From contig CANQGG010000002.1 in NCBI GenBank assembly GCA_947601655.1, forward strand, positions 1 through 64,000: 64,000 nucleotides of DNA. The letters run 5' to 3'. The number at the start of each line of letters is the position of its first letter. Position 1 is the stretch's first letter. The position numbers and the translations under genes were made by a program. Shown here piece after piece: positions 40,901 to 51,628 of this stretch. The notes under the pieces were generated by a model. That model worked only from the letters and a program-made list of their open reading frames with translations. It searched no databases and was not told where the DNA came from. Source of the DNA: an uncultured Akkermansia sp. Its GTDB lineage: Bacteria; Verrucomicrobiota; Verrucomicrobiia; Verrucomicrobiales; Akkermansiaceae.

Positions 40901-42052
40901 ATGCAGCCCCGCACTTGTAGTCAAAATCATTCACTCGGCAGCTTTCGCTTCTGCAGTGGTGAAGAGGTGCCGAATGCCTGTCTGGCATACGAGACGTACG
41001 GTGTATTGCAAGGACGTGGGGAGAATGCTCTTTTAGTCCTGCATGCGCTTACCGGCAGTCACCATGCATTCGGAATGAATCCGGATTTGCCTGAAGCCGG
41101 AAATTTCTGGCAACCGGAAAATTATACCGGGTGGTGGGAGGGTATGATTGGTCCCGGCAAGCCGCTGAATACAAATAAATACTTCATTGTTTGCATCAAT
41201 TATCTCGGCAGTTGCTACGGCAGTACGGGGCCTGTTTCTCCCGCGCCGGATGGTCAACCGTGGGGCAGTCGCTTTCCTATGGTTACTGCGGCGGACCAAG
41301 CGCGCGCGCAGATGCAGCTTCTGCAAGCGCTGGGCATTGAGCGCTTCACCATTGTGGGACCGAGCATGGGGGGGCTGGTAGGTTTGGTGATGGCTGCGCT
41401 TTACCCGGAGCACGTTCGCGGGATGATCCTCATCGGAGCCGGATACAAAGCCCTCATTGAGCAAAAACTCTCCGTTTTCGAGCAAACCCTTGCCATCGAG
41501 CTGGACCCTCGTTTTCGCCGAGGACGCTACCCCCTGAGTGATCCGCCGCGAGATGGTCTGGCGCTTGCGCGTATCATCTGCCATAAGCTTTTTGTAAACC
41601 AACGCGGATTGGCCAAACGCGCAAAAAGAGGCGGTGTGCAATCCGCGAGAGGGGATTTTCCTGCGTGGTATCAACCTCAAACAAGCATGGAAAGCTACAT
41701 GCTGCACCAGGGTACAAAGTTTTCCCTGCGCTTTGATGCGAACGCTTACATCCGCATCGTACACATGTGGACAGATTACGATTTGCGGTTGCAGGCAGGC
41801 GCGAAGTCTCTCAAGGAGGTTTTCTCTCGCTATGCAGAGGCTGGCATTCCTTTTCTTCTCTTTTCCATTAGTACCGATGGTTGCTTTTCCCCCCGCACTG
41901 TGGAGACCTTGCACCGCACTCTTCGCCGCCACGGCGTAAATTCTCGTCACGTACGTGTGCGCTCTGCCAAGGGGCATGATTCTTTCCTGCTGGAACCGGC
42001 GCTTTATGAGCAACGGTTGGTCGAATTTCTGGATAGCATAATGCGTGGCTGA
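40901..42052 (+). CDS. metX: Homoserine O-acetyltransferase family (MetX)
   Basis: CLAYETYGVL, ALTGSHHAFG, IVGPSMGGLVGL, VRSAKGHDSFLLE. Confidence 0.9.
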   Translation: MQPRTCSQNHSLGSFRFCSGEEVPNACLAYETYGVLQGRGENALLVLHALTGSHHAFGMNPDLPEAGNFWQPENYTGWWEGMIGPGKPLNTNKYFIVCINYLGSCYGSTGPVSPAPDGQPWGSRFPMVTAADQARAQMQLLQALGIERFTIVGPSMGGLVGLVMAALYPEHVRGMILIGAGYKALIEQKLSVFEQTLAIELDPRFRRGRYPLSDPPRDGLALARIICHKLFVNQRGLAKRAKRGGVQSARGDFPAWYQPQTSMESYMLHQGTKFSLRFDANAYIRIVHMWTDYDLRLQAGAKSLKEVFSRYAEAGIPFLLFSISTDGCFSPRTVETLHRTLRRHGVNSRHVRVRSAKGHDSFLLEPALYEQRLVEFLDSIMRG

Positions 42053-42164
42053 GTATTCTGCCGCCGCTGCGGTAAAAATAATTTTCTCTCACGGTAGCAT
42101 TTTCTTCCTTGCAATGCCGGATTTCTCGTGATAAAACAGATTTTGAAATTCCATACACCTTCTC

Positions 42165-42932
42165 ATGAAAACTCCTACTTTTTTGAAAAAGGGACGCAAG
42201 AATGGTTTCACCCTCATTGAGTTGATGGTTGTGGTGGCTATTCTGGCCACGCTGGCTTCAGTGGGTTACGGTCCGATTCTTGATCACATGAATGACGGCG
42301 ATCGCCAAAAGGCCAACAGCAACCTTAAGAATGTGTTTACCTTGCTCCAGCAGTTCAAGACGGATGAGGGGCAATACCCCTGCGATGCTACGGCTGACAA
42401 ACTCCTCGAGGATCATCCGGACAATGATTTCGGCGACTTGAAGGGGGACAATTCCAATGCTTATTTCCGCCAACTTTTTTACAAAAACGGCGTGGATTCC
42501 GAGAAACCCTTTTTCGCGAAAGTCGCTACAACAGGTCTCGTAGTTTCTGCTGAAGGTGATGATAAGCTTGCTAATGGACAAGCTCTTAAAGCAGGTGAAA
42601 ACGCTATGTCTTACGTTATGTGCCGTGACAAGGGTGACGCGAACGTTAAGACCTCAGTGAAAAAGAGCAATGCACCGTTGGCAATGTGCTCCGTATTGCC
42701 GAGTAAAACGCCCTATGCAGGCGATAAGCTGGTGGTGGATATGGATTCCTTCCGCGGTCACTTCTTCGTGCTCTTCTGCGATGGTTCTGTGAACGATATG
42801 GAGAGGAGTATCGAGGAGAATCCGGATGATGATTCCACGGGTGTTGTCGGCAAGGACAAGAGCATCTTCCCTGAGACAAAGAGAGGACGCGCTACGGCAG
42901 GAGATTATGTTGTCCTTACGCCGGAGGCATAA
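42165..42932 (+). CDS. Type II secretion / type IV pilin-like pseudopilin
   Basis: KKGRKNGFTLIELMVVVAILATLASVGYGPIL prepilin N-terminus. Confidence 0.9.
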   Translation: MKTPTFLKKGRKNGFTLIELMVVVAILATLASVGYGPILDHMNDGDRQKANSNLKNVFTLLQQFKTDEGQYPCDATADKLLEDHPDNDFGDLKGDNSNAYFRQLFYKNGVDSEKPFFAKVATTGLVVSAEGDDKLANGQALKAGENAMSYVMCRDKGDANVKTSVKKSNAPLAMCSVLPSKTPYAGDKLVVDMDSFRGHFFVLFCDGSVNDMERSIEENPDDDSTGVVGKDKSIFPETKRGRATAGDYVVLTPEA

Positions 42933-43029
42933 GTGAAGCAGCTTGTGATGCGACTTACCTGGAACTGATTTCAGGACCCGGTGTGCCCGTGCGGGAGCAT
43001 GCCGGGTCTTCATTTTTGCCGAAAACACC

Positions 43030-44076
43030 ATGGAACTGTACTCCGTCAATTCCCTGATCGCGGGTCTTACTGAACAGGCAGAAATTCATGCCCGCCTCGC
43101 TGTCCAGCTTACGCAGAAAACGCCTCGCACCACAAAATCCGGCAAACCCTACCTGGAGGTGCAAGTATCAGACCCCGGGGGAACCCTTGCCATCAGAGTG
43201 TGGGAAACTCTTCCCTGGTACCCGGAATTCTGCGCTGCTGATGTGAACGCGACCTTCATGGTGAGCGCATTGTGGCGACAGACTTCCTTTGGCCCCGACC
43301 CCACGGATCTCACGCTGCGCCCGCTCACTTCGCAAGAAGAGGAGGCTATGCTTGCCGGGAGCGAGGAACTACGTGAGTTGCAGCAAAGAAACTGGGAGGC
43401 GATTACCCGACTGTGTTCTACGATTGAGGATCCTCGTTTCGCCACTCTCTGTCGCAGCTTTCTGGAGCAGTACGAGGGACGTTTTCGCCGAGCGGCTGCC
43501 GCGCGCGGTTACCATCACGCGCGTCGTGGCGGACTCGTAGAACATACTGCCGGGGTCATGCGAACGGCTGCGGCTCTCTGCGAATCCTACCCGGAATTGA
43601 ACCGTGACTTGCTGCTCACCGGTGCGCTGCTGCACGATTGCGGGAAAATGTGGGAGAATGGCTATGCGGAACATACCCTTACCATGGCATACACCGATGT
43701 GGGTGAGTTGCTTGGGCACATCACGCTGGGAATTGAGGTTGTAAACAGACTGTGGAACAGTGTTTGCACGGAAACTCGACGGAAGGAGTGGGAATCGCTT
43801 TGTCCCGCGACAGAGCAGGCGCGCCTGCATTTGCTGCACCTTATAGCTTCCCATCACGGCAGTCTGGAATATGGCTCACCCGTGCCCCCAAAAACTCCGG
43901 AAGCATTCGCTCTAAATCATGTGGATGACCTGGATGCAAAGCTGGAGATGATGCGCGGCGCGTATAAGACTTCCCCGTTTCTTTCGACACATATTCGCCA
44001 ACGCAAGGCGCCTTTGCCTGGCAATGTGGCAGATCCCTTGCCGCGTGTTTCCCCAACCAGCTCAAGTTCATCCTGA
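43030..44076 (+). CDS. OB-fold + HD domain protein (YhaM-like 3'-5' exoribonuclease)
   Basis: N-terminal OB-like region; HHARRGGLVEHTAGVMRTA, LLTGALLHDCGKM, HLIASHHG. Confidence 0.8.
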   Translation: MELYSVNSLIAGLTEQAEIHARLAVQLTQKTPRTTKSGKPYLEVQVSDPGGTLAIRVWETLPWYPEFCAADVNATFMVSALWRQTSFGPDPTDLTLRPLTSQEEEAMLAGSEELRELQQRNWEAITRLCSTIEDPRFATLCRSFLEQYEGRFRRAAAARGYHHARRGGLVEHTAGVMRTAAALCESYPELNRDLLLTGALLHDCGKMWENGYAEHTLTMAYTDVGELLGHITLGIEVVNRLWNSVCTETRRKEWESLCPATEQARLHLLHLIASHHGSLEYGSPVPPKTPEAFALNHVDDLDAKLEMMRGAYKTSPFLSTHIRQRKAPLPGNVADPLPRVSPTSSSSS

Positions 44077-44696
44077 TGCCGGAGAGTTTTCTCAGCATTC
44101 TTGCCGTATGCGGTACGACGATTCTTTCCCAACTCAGTCCGGGACCGGATGTCTTTTTTGTCTTTCGTACTTCGTTGGCTCAGGGCTACAAGCGGGGCCT
44201 TGTCGTCGCTTTTGGCATCACCGTCGGCGCTTTCATCCAGAGCATTGTTGCCTGTACACTTGGCGTTTACGTGCTGGAGCAAAGCTGGAGTCAATGGGTG
44301 ATCTATGCGGCAGCTGCCTGGCTTTTCTACCTGGCGTGGAAAATCTTCCCAAGATCCCATACCGCCGCCAACGAACTTTCTGCCAATCCGGTTCAGAAAG
44401 AATCCATCTTGAGCCTTCTCTTACAGGGGTTCCTTTGCAATATACTTAATGTCAAGTGTATGTTGTTTATTATGAGCCTGAGTGCCGACGCCCTGCGCTC
44501 ACACGCTGCTCTTTCCTGGTATGTGCCGGCTCTCATCGGCAGCCTTTTTGCTGCGAATTTATTTGGTTGGTGTTTATGGAGCAGTTTGTTGCAGTTTCCA
44601 CCAGTGCGTGCAGCTTATTTGCGACATATCCGCCTCATTGATGAATTTTTCGCTCTGGTTCTTTTCGTCTTCGGTCTGCTTCTCCTCATGACTTGA
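44076..44696 (+). CDS. LysE/RhtB family exporter
   Basis: SQLSPGPDVFFVFRTSLAQGYKRGLVVAFGITVGAF; multiple TM helices. Confidence 0.88.
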   Translation: MPESFLSILAVCGTTILSQLSPGPDVFFVFRTSLAQGYKRGLVVAFGITVGAFIQSIVACTLGVYVLEQSWSQWVIYAAAAWLFYLAWKIFPRSHTAANELSANPVQKESILSLLLQGFLCNILNVKCMLFIMSLSADALRSHAALSWYVPALIGSLFAANLFGWCLWSSLLQFPPVRAAYLRHIRLIDEFFALVLFVFGLLLLMT

Positions 44697-45713
44697 GTGA
44701 TGCAACGCGCTCCGCTCACGACTGTTTATGGCGACACGCCTCTGCTTGCACTAGCACCTATGCAGGATGTGACGGATCTGTCTTTCTTGCGCACCTTGCA
44801 GCGTTTACACTGTCTGCCGGATTTCGTTGTGACACCTTACTTGCGTAGTGCTACAACTTCCTGCGTGATGTCGGATTCTATTATCCGTTGCATTACGGAG
44901 AATCCGACGTCATGTCCCATATGGGTACAGTTGGCTGGTAGTGAAGCCGAGCCTCTTCTTCGGGATGTTAAAACTTTGAATGAGTTTCCGGTTGCCGGTT
45001 TTAATCTGAATGTCGGGTGTCCATCACCCCTTGTAAATCGCCACGGTGCGGGTGCCGCACTGCTGAAAAATCCTGCGCATCTTCAATGCATTTGTTGCGC
45101 CATGCGGGATGCAATTTCCCTAGGGCGTTGGAGTGTGAAGTGTCGCGTTGGTTGGGAAAGTTCAGGGGAGTTCTCGCAGATATTGTCGGCTATTTGTGCC
45201 AGTTCTCCGGATCTCTTCATCGTGCATGCACGCACGCGTCGCCAGATGTACGCAGGGAAGCCGGATGACGCTTCAGTGCGTCTGGCCGTGCAGCAGGCTT
45301 CCTGCCCGGTACTGGCCAACGGCGATATTTCTTCTCGAACCGATGCTGCACACAGATTACTTTCCACGCGGACGCATGGCGTGATGATAGGGCGGGGCAT
45401 TGTGCGCAATCCCTATCTTTTTCGCGAGCTGCGCGGCGGAGTGGCTCCCTCCCGTGATGAGATGTTGCTCTACTATATAACCTTGTTGGAGGAAACGGGG
45501 CGGGAGTTATTGCATCCTTCACCCGCGGCTCACTGCAACCGCATGAAAAAGTTTCTTGCATTCTGCTACGAGGATTTTTCTCCGCAAGCCGAATACACCC
45601 TCCGCCGTTGCACCTCCCCTTTCGAAATGGAAAAAACGCTCCTTCTTGCAGCAAACAAGATACCCAGCGATCGCGAAATCAGCGGGAAAAAGCCGACACG
45701 CAACACGCCATAG
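44697..45713 (+). CDS. dus: tRNA-dihydrouridine synthase
   Basis: LAPMQDVTDLSFLR, GFNLNVGCPSPLVNRHGAGAALLKNP, VHARTRRQMY, VLANGDI, GVMIGRGIVRNPYLF. Confidence 0.92.
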   Translation: MMQRAPLTTVYGDTPLLALAPMQDVTDLSFLRTLQRLHCLPDFVVTPYLRSATTSCVMSDSIIRCITENPTSCPIWVQLAGSEAEPLLRDVKTLNEFPVAGFNLNVGCPSPLVNRHGAGAALLKNPAHLQCICCAMRDAISLGRWSVKCRVGWESSGEFSQILSAICASSPDLFIVHARTRRQMYAGKPDDASVRLAVQQASCPVLANGDISSRTDAAHRLLSTRTHGVMIGRGIVRNPYLFRELRGGVAPSRDEMLLYYITLLEETGRELLHPSPAAHCNRMKKFLAFCYEDFSPQAEYTLRRCTSPFEMEKTLLLAANKIPSDREISGKKPTRNTP

Positions 45714-45774
45714 GCGGTGCTGAGACGGCACAGGCTCCGCATCCTGCCGTGCGAATATGATACCGCCGACCAGC

Positions 45775-45879
45775 TTAGCGCTGAGCAAGAACAGGAGTCT
45801 CAGGCGTGGGTGGGAGTGAGTTAGCTGAAGCTGTCCCGACTACCATTCCAAGCAATAAAATGAGAGTTTTCGTCTTCAT
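45775..45879 (-). CDS. Small predicted secreted peptide (34 aa)
   Basis: MKTKTLILLLGMVVGTASANSLPPTPETPVLAQR*; GAGAGG-like RBS upstream; signal peptide with ASA cleavage motif. Confidence 0.55.
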   Translation of the reverse strand: MKTKTLILLLGMVVGTASANSLPPTPETPVLAQR

Positions 45880-46012
45880 ATTTATTTACACCTCTCGGGG
45901 TGCCGGGCGCATTCTAGTCCTCTTTTCTCCTCCGTCAAGTCTAAAATCCATTTTTCTTTCTTTTTCTCTCTAACAATTTTTTTGCCAGAAGAATCCTCCG
46001 GGTGAGGGAGAA

Positions 46013-47059
46013 CTAGTGCACCGAATGCAGGAGTCGATGCCTGAGGAGCAGAAACCCCTCATCGAGAAGATTGAGCGGATTGAGGCGCAGTATGTGCCTT
46101 CCGTGGATTTTTACAGATCTGATCTGTGGGGTTTCAGGATGACTGATCTGATGCTGCTTGATGGTTTGCACGACCCGATGGAAGATGTTATAACGAGTGA
46201 TAAGGAGACGGCGCGCCTCGCGTAAAGCCGGGAGTCTCTTTTCATATTCGTTGTCGCGAATGGCTTTACGGATGATTTCAAGTGCTGCAGGTGGATCGTC
46301 GATAGGAATTGGAATTACGCACTCCTTCGGAAAAATTTCTGTCAGCGCGGGATCCCCTGCATAAAAGGTGAGGCAGAGTCCGAGTATCGGGTCAGATATT
46401 TTATCGGACCAGTGATAGGGATGGATATAATTTTCCACCGCCAGGTGGTAGCGGTAGTCTGAGAGAGCAGTTGTTTTGGAGTCGAGCGGGGCTTTGCCCC
46501 AGCCAAACCAATCCATCTCCGGGATATGCTTAGAGATATATTCCGTGAGGTGATAACGATTGAAGTGTTGAGTATGCTTCATCATCTTGGTGGAGCATAC
46601 CGTGGAGAAAAGTTTGGACTTTGGCCAGTCGGACCGTTCGTAAACCTCTTCCGCACTGTAGCCAGCCATCCACATCAGGCAGCCCTGTCCGCGCCGCCAA
46701 TTACGATGAGGTAGGTAGCAGCGGTCATGCGTGGTGAGCACATATTCGAATTGCCGCGTGTAGCAGTTTGGATAAAGTTTGATGCTTGGAGGCTCTGCCG
46801 TAATGAGAATTGTGTGTTCCTTTGGGCACGCCAAGGGCTCTGTCTCGTGGCGAATACTCCCTGAATTTTTTCGAGGCATATCGTCGTAGACTACCAGCCA
46901 ATCGTAATCCCTGCAGCGCGCATCCGCGATGAATTGCACGCCAGTGCGCTCTTGTTCTTTCTCTGATACGGGGAGTATCCGGGAAGGTGATTCAGGTCCC
47001 ATGCCGGGCAATATCAGTTTAACGCGCGTTCCCATGACAGTGGACATTATAAACGGCAT
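46013..47059 (-). CDS. GT10-like (alpha-1,3-fucosyltransferase family) glycosyltransferase
   Basis: YRYHLAVENYIHPYHWSDKISDPILGLCLTFYAGDPALTEIFP resembles the GT10 C-terminal motif. Confidence 0.75.
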   Translation of the reverse strand: MPFIMSTVMGTRVKLILPGMGPESPSRILPVSEKEQERTGVQFIADARCRDYDWLVVYDDMPRKNSGSIRHETEPLACPKEHTILITAEPPSIKLYPNCYTRQFEYVLTTHDRCYLPHRNWRRGQGCLMWMAGYSAEEVYERSDWPKSKLFSTVCSTKMMKHTQHFNRYHLTEYISKHIPEMDWFGWGKAPLDSKTTALSDYRYHLAVENYIHPYHWSDKISDPILGLCLTFYAGDPALTEIFPKECVIPIPIDDPPAALEIIRKAIRDNEYEKRLPALREARRLLITRYNIFHRVVQTIKQHQISHPETPQIRSVKIHGRHILRLNPLNLLDEGFLLLRHRLLHSVH

Positions 47060-47134
47060 GGATCATTTTTGCAAGGAGGCAATCTCAGGGTATTCGTATC
47101 AGAACATAGGGTTTGTTCTTGACAAGAAAGGCGG

Positions 47135-48139
47135 ATGCCTCTAAAAGGGGGCATGCGTATCGTGATGATGGCAACGGGAGATATTGCTCTGCCCTCCCTT
47201 GTGGCGTTGAAAGAGGAGGGGGTGCTTGTTGCCCTCGTCACACAACCGGATAAACCCGCAGGACGTCATCATCGACTCACGGCACCGCGCATCAAGCTTA
47301 AGGCGCAAGAATTCGGTATTCCCGTGCTGCAGCCAGAGAATGTGCGTACAGCGGAAGCGTTGTCAGATCTGCAAGCGCTTGAACCGGATTTGCTTGTCGT
47401 CATGGCCTACGGGCAAATTCTATCGCAGGAGGTTATTGACCTGCCGAAAATTGCCTGCATTAACGCACATGCTTCCTTGCTACCACGCCACCGGGGGGCG
47501 TCCTGTATCCAGGCTGCCATCGAGGCGGGGGATGATGAGACGGGCATTACGATCCTTCATGTAGTGAAAAAGCTGGATGCTGGGGATATCATTTGCCGGG
47601 CTGCCATCCCTCTGCGGGGTACAGAAACGGCGGAAGATCTGCACGATACCCTAGCGCAACTTGCTCCTCGTCCGTTGCTTGAGGCGATTCATGCCATTCA
47701 GGAGGGCACAGATGAGAGCACGCCGCAGGACGAGAGTCTGATGACTTATGCCCCGAAATTGCAGCGCAGCAACAGCTGTATTGATTGGTCGCAGCCGGCC
47801 TTACAGGTTGCTCGTAAAATTCGTGCCTACCATTCCTGGCCTGGAACCTTTACTTTCTACCCCTCGGTCAAGAGTGGAAATGACAAAACCATTAAGCTCT
47901 TTCCCCCGGTGGACGTCTTCACCAATATCTCCAAGCCTCTTGATGCATGTCCAGGCATGGTACTGGAAGCGAATGCGAGTGGGCTCATTATATCCTGCGG
48001 CGGTGTGCATGGCGGTGCCATCCGTATCTCGTCCCTTCAGCCGCCAGGAGCACGCAAGATGAATGTGGAAAGTTTTTTTGCCGGTCACACGATTTTACCC
48101 GGTATGATCCTTGGTCTTGCTTCCTCTGCCGGTTCCTGA
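47135..48139 (+). CDS. fmt: Methionyl-tRNA formyltransferase
   Basis: TQPDKPAGRHHRLTAPRIK, VMAYGQILSQEVID, NAHASLLPRHRGASCIQAAIEAGDDETGITI. Confidence 0.95.
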   Translation: MPLKGGMRIVMMATGDIALPSLVALKEEGVLVALVTQPDKPAGRHHRLTAPRIKLKAQEFGIPVLQPENVRTAEALSDLQALEPDLLVVMAYGQILSQEVIDLPKIACINAHASLLPRHRGASCIQAAIEAGDDETGITILHVVKKLDAGDIICRAAIPLRGTETAEDLHDTLAQLAPRPLLEAIHAIQEGTDESTPQDESLMTYAPKLQRSNSCIDWSQPALQVARKIRAYHSWPGTFTFYPSVKSGNDKTIKLFPPVDVFTNISKPLDACPGMVLEANASGLIISCGGVHGGAIRISSLQPPGARKMNVESFFAGHTILPGMILGLASSAGS

Positions 48140-48302
48140 CTTGCCTTATTTGGGACGATAGAATTACTCCCCTTCAGGTATTTTTTGTGTCATACTTGTA
48201 GAAGAACAATTGAATTCCACGTTTTATTCTTTAGCATAGTCGCCCGCCCATTCTTCCTCTTGATGAATACTAATGGGTGCACTACACCCCTTCTCCTATA
48301 TC

Positions 48303-50696
48303 ATGTCAGCCCTTAATAAGTCCGCGTCGAAAAAGCCGACCAAGCCTGAGCCGAAGAAAGCTCCTGCCAAGAAAGTGACGCCAAAGCCTGCGCTGGAGAA
48401 AGCTCCTGCCAAGAAAGTGACGCAGAAGCCTGCGCCGAAGAAGGCTCCTGCCAAGAAGGTGACGCCAAAGCCTGCGCCGAAGAAGGCTCCTGCCAAGAAA
48501 GTGACGCAGAAGCCTGCGCTGGAGAAAGCTTCTGCCAAGAAGGTGACGCCAAAGCCTGCGCCGAAGAAGACTCCTGCCAAGAAGGTGACGCAGAAGCCTG
48601 AGTCGAAGAAAGCTCCTGCCAAGAAGGTGACGCAGAAGCCTGAGTCGAAGAAAGCTCCTGCCAAGAAGGTGATGCCGAAACCCGAGTCGGAGCCTGCTCT
48701 TGTCGAGATGCCGCGGAAAAAGGAGAAGAGCGGGGCGATACCTTCAGGTCACGATTCTAAGAACCGCCATTCGTCCAAAAGCGCTGCCAATTTTAAGGTT
48801 TCCACCGCGCAACTACAAGCTTTTTTCCCGGACGATATTACCCTGAAAACGGCTTTCAAAAACCTGCTGGCACTTGCCAAGAAAAATAATGGCTATGTGA
48901 CGGATGACGACATTATCACCTCGCTCCCGGCAGAGGGGTTTGAGGAGCAGGATACTGAAAAACTTTTTGAGCGACTTCATTCTTTTGGGGTCGACGTGGT
49001 GGAAGAACCCGTCGGAGGAACGGCTTCTGATATGCACGGGCTTACTGCTGAGCAGCTTCGCGATCTATCGGCAGATATGCCCGGCAAACTGATTGAGAAT
49101 CCCATGGTTCAGGAAAAACTGCGGTTGCTTGTGTTGCAGGCCAGTGACCAAGGGTTTCTGACTTATGATGATATCAATGATGTACTCCCTTCGAATCTCA
49201 TCAATCCTGCGGATCATGAAAGGATCATGGAATGCCTCCGTGGAATGAATTTTCGCATCATTGATGCTTCCGAGATGGGAGAGGTTTCTTTGGGACAGCG
49301 TGAGGAAGGTCCTGTCGAGTCCGAGGATGTCGAAAAGACAGCGGATTTGGATGATCCCGTGCGCATGTACCTCAAGCAGATGGGGCAGAAAGAACTTCTT
49401 AAGCGTGACGAAGAAGTGCAACTTTCACGCCGCATTGATCAGGCAGAAAGTGGCCTCCAGAAAAGTCTGCATCACGTTGGTGTCGTTGCTACCTATTACC
49501 GTGACCTGGCTTTCCGTCTTTTACAAAATAAGGAGAGGTTTGATCGTGTAGTTGCCGATAAAAATATTGACCATCGCGAGCAGTATTTCAAGGACTTGCA
49601 GAATGCTCTTAACAAGCTGCAAGATCTCTACGAGTCGACGCAAGCATCGTATGTTGCGTTGCGACGCGCTCGCAAACGTCGCAAAGGTGTTGAGACCGCC
49701 CAACTAGATTTCAAAGCACGCATTAACAAGCTCCACGAGCTTTACAGACGTTTTTCCTACAAACCGAAAGTGTATGAGGATTTTGTCGAGAAGCTTAAGG
49801 AAATTCGCCAACGTATCCTCAAGATTCGTCGCCAACAAGAGACAGCGCCTGATGAGAAACTTTTCAAGGAGAAGCTCGCTGATATTGAGATGCAGTTATG
49901 GATGCCCATTGATGACTTCATGGAACATTACCGCGTCATGCGCGCTCATATGAAAGCGGCGAAGGAATCAAAAGGAGAGATGATTGAGGCGAACCTGCGC
50001 CTTGTTATCTCCATCGCAAAGAAGTATACCAATCGAGGCCTTGCCTTCTTAGATCTCATTCAGGAGGGTAACATGGGACTCATGAAAGCTGTGGAAAAAT
50101 TTGAATATCGCCGCGGCTACAAGTTCTCTACCTACGCTACATGGTGGATTCGCCAGGCCATTACCCGGTCCATAGCGGATCAAGCCCGAACCATCCGTAT
50201 TCCCGTGCATATGATTGAGACTATCAACAAGCTCATGCGTGTGCAGAAAAGACTTGTTCAGGACCTGGGAAGGGAACCCACACCTGAGGAGATATCTGTC
50301 CATTGCGGTATGTCTGTGGAGCGGGTTCGCAGCGTACTCAAAATGGCGCAACAACCTATCTCCATGCAGCAACCCGTTGGAGACTCTGATGATACTTCTT
50401 TCGGTGATTTTCTCGAAGATAAAAGTGCTGAAAACCCGATGGACGGGGCGGCTTTTAACTCCCTGCGAGAAAAGCTTTCCGTTGTGTTGAATACACTTAA
50501 TGACCGTGAGCGAGCCGTTATTGAGCAACGCTTCGGATTGCGTGATGGTAATCCTCGTACGCTGGAGGAGGTCGGACGACAATTTAACGTGACCCGTGAG
50601 CGCATCCGTCAGATTGAAGCAAAGGCTTTGCGTAAGCTGCGCCATCCCTCCCGTATCCAGAAAATTAAGGGATTCCTTGACTCTACAGCGGATTAA
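48303..50696 (+). CDS. rpoD: RNA polymerase sigma factor RpoD (sigma70) with repetitive basic N-terminal extension
   Basis: [96 protein letters not shown]; Met at 48303 preferred. Confidence 0.96.
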   Translation: MSALNKSASKKPTKPEPKKAPAKKVTPKPALEKAPAKKVTQKPAPKKAPAKKVTPKPAPKKAPAKKVTQKPALEKASAKKVTPKPAPKKTPAKKVTQKPESKKAPAKKVTQKPESKKAPAKKVMPKPESEPALVEMPRKKEKSGAIPSGHDSKNRHSSKSAANFKVSTAQLQAFFPDDITLKTAFKNLLALAKKNNGYVTDDDIITSLPAEGFEEQDTEKLFERLHSFGVDVVEEPVGGTASDMHGLTAEQLRDLSADMPGKLIENPMVQEKLRLLVLQASDQGFLTYDDINDVLPSNLINPADHERIMECLRGMNFRIIDASEMGEVSLGQREEGPVESEDVEKTADLDDPVRMYLKQMGQKELLKRDEEVQLSRRIDQAESGLQKSLHHVGVVATYYRDLAFRLLQNKERFDRVVADKNIDHREQYFKDLQNALNKLQDLYESTQASYVALRRARKRRKGVETAQLDFKARINKLHELYRRFSYKPKVYEDFVEKLKEIRQRILKIRRQQETAPDEKLFKEKLADIEMQLWMPIDDFMEHYRVMRAHMKAAKESKGEMIEANLRLVISIAKKYTNRGLAFLDLIQEGNMGLMKAVEKFEYRRGYKFSTYATWWIRQAITRSIADQARTIRIPVHMIETINKLMRVQKRLVQDLGREPTPEEISVHCGMSVERVRSVLKMAQQPISMQQPVGDSDDTSFGDFLEDKSAENPMDGAAFNSLREKLSVVLNTLNDRERAVIEQRFGLRDGNPRTLEEVGRQFNVTRERIRQIEAKALRKLRHPSRIQKIKGFLDSTAD
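48360..48695 (+). repeat. 8 x 42-bp in-frame tandem repeat (14-aa unit APAKKVTxKPAxxK)
   Basis: Eight consecutive 14-codon units read from the sequence. Confidence 0.95.
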
Positions 50697-50813
50697 CTAC
50701 TGACTGTTCCTCCCTTCTTCAAGGCAGAAAAACATTGAAGAAAAGGGGACTTACGAGCATTTGCTGTGATGAATGCGCTTGCTCGGCATGGTTTCTCGCG
50801 GTACAATACGGGC

Positions 50814-51452
50814 ATGGATCTGTCAGCCTTTCGCGAGGAATATTTGAAAGAGACTCTGCATCGTCGGGATCTCGCGGAGAGTCCTTTCGAGCAATTTGAT
50901 CGTTGGTTTAAGCAGGCGTTGGAAAGTGGGATCCCCGAACCAAATGCTATGAGTATTGCCACCGCGACCAAGCAGGGCATGCCCTCTCTGCGTACCGTGT
51001 TGCTCAAGTATTACGATGATCGGGGTTATGTGTTCTTCACCAACTATACCAGTCGTAAGGCCAACGAGATTTTTCAAAATCCAGAAGTTTGCATGTTACT
51101 TCCGTGGGTAACTTTGGAGCGGCAGATCATCGTGTATGGGCGAGCCGAGAAAATTTCGCGTACGGAGACTATGAGGTACTTTTTAACCCGTCCACGTGAA
51201 TCGCAACTGGGGGCATGGGTTTCGCACCAGAGTCAGGTTATCTCTACTCGTAAATTGCTTATGATGAAACTTAGCGAGCTAAGAACCAAGTTTGCTGAGG
51301 GTAAGGTGCCTCTCCCGGATTTCTGGGGGGGATTCCGCATTATTCCTCACCACATGGAGTTCTGGCAGGGCGGACCTGGCCGCATTCACGATCGCTTCCT
51401 TTACACCCTGCTGCCGGATTCCTCATGGGATATTCGTCGTTTGCAGCCATGA
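50814..51452 (+). CDS. pdxH: Pyridoxamine 5'-phosphate oxidase
   Basis: PNAMSIATATKQGMPSLRTVLLKYYDDRGYVFFTNYTSRKANEI, FWQGGPGRIHDRFLY. Confidence 0.95.
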   Translation: MDLSAFREEYLKETLHRRDLAESPFEQFDRWFKQALESGIPEPNAMSIATATKQGMPSLRTVLLKYYDDRGYVFFTNYTSRKANEIFQNPEVCMLLPWVTLERQIIVYGRAEKISRTETMRYFLTRPRESQLGAWVSHQSQVISTRKLLMMKLSELRTKFAEGKVPLPDFWGGFRIIPHHMEFWQGGPGRIHDRFLYTLLPDSSWDIRRLQP

Positions 51453-51628
51453 CAGCAGGTAACCGATCTCTATTCCGCGTGCTCGCGTAAGAGGGAGTAG
51501 GGAAATCATATTGGGGAGCTGGAGAGAGAAGAAAAATTCGGGTTTGATATCTGTCGTCTCGTATGCGGCAGATGGAGCGGGACGATACGTTCTTTACAGG
51601 TGACTGCTGCAAGTGTAAAATGCGGAGC

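Noticed and set aside
48296-48664. Repetitive 122-aa minus-strand ORF ([14 protein letters not shown] repeats)
   Set aside because: Simply the reverse reading of the rpoD 42-bp repeat.
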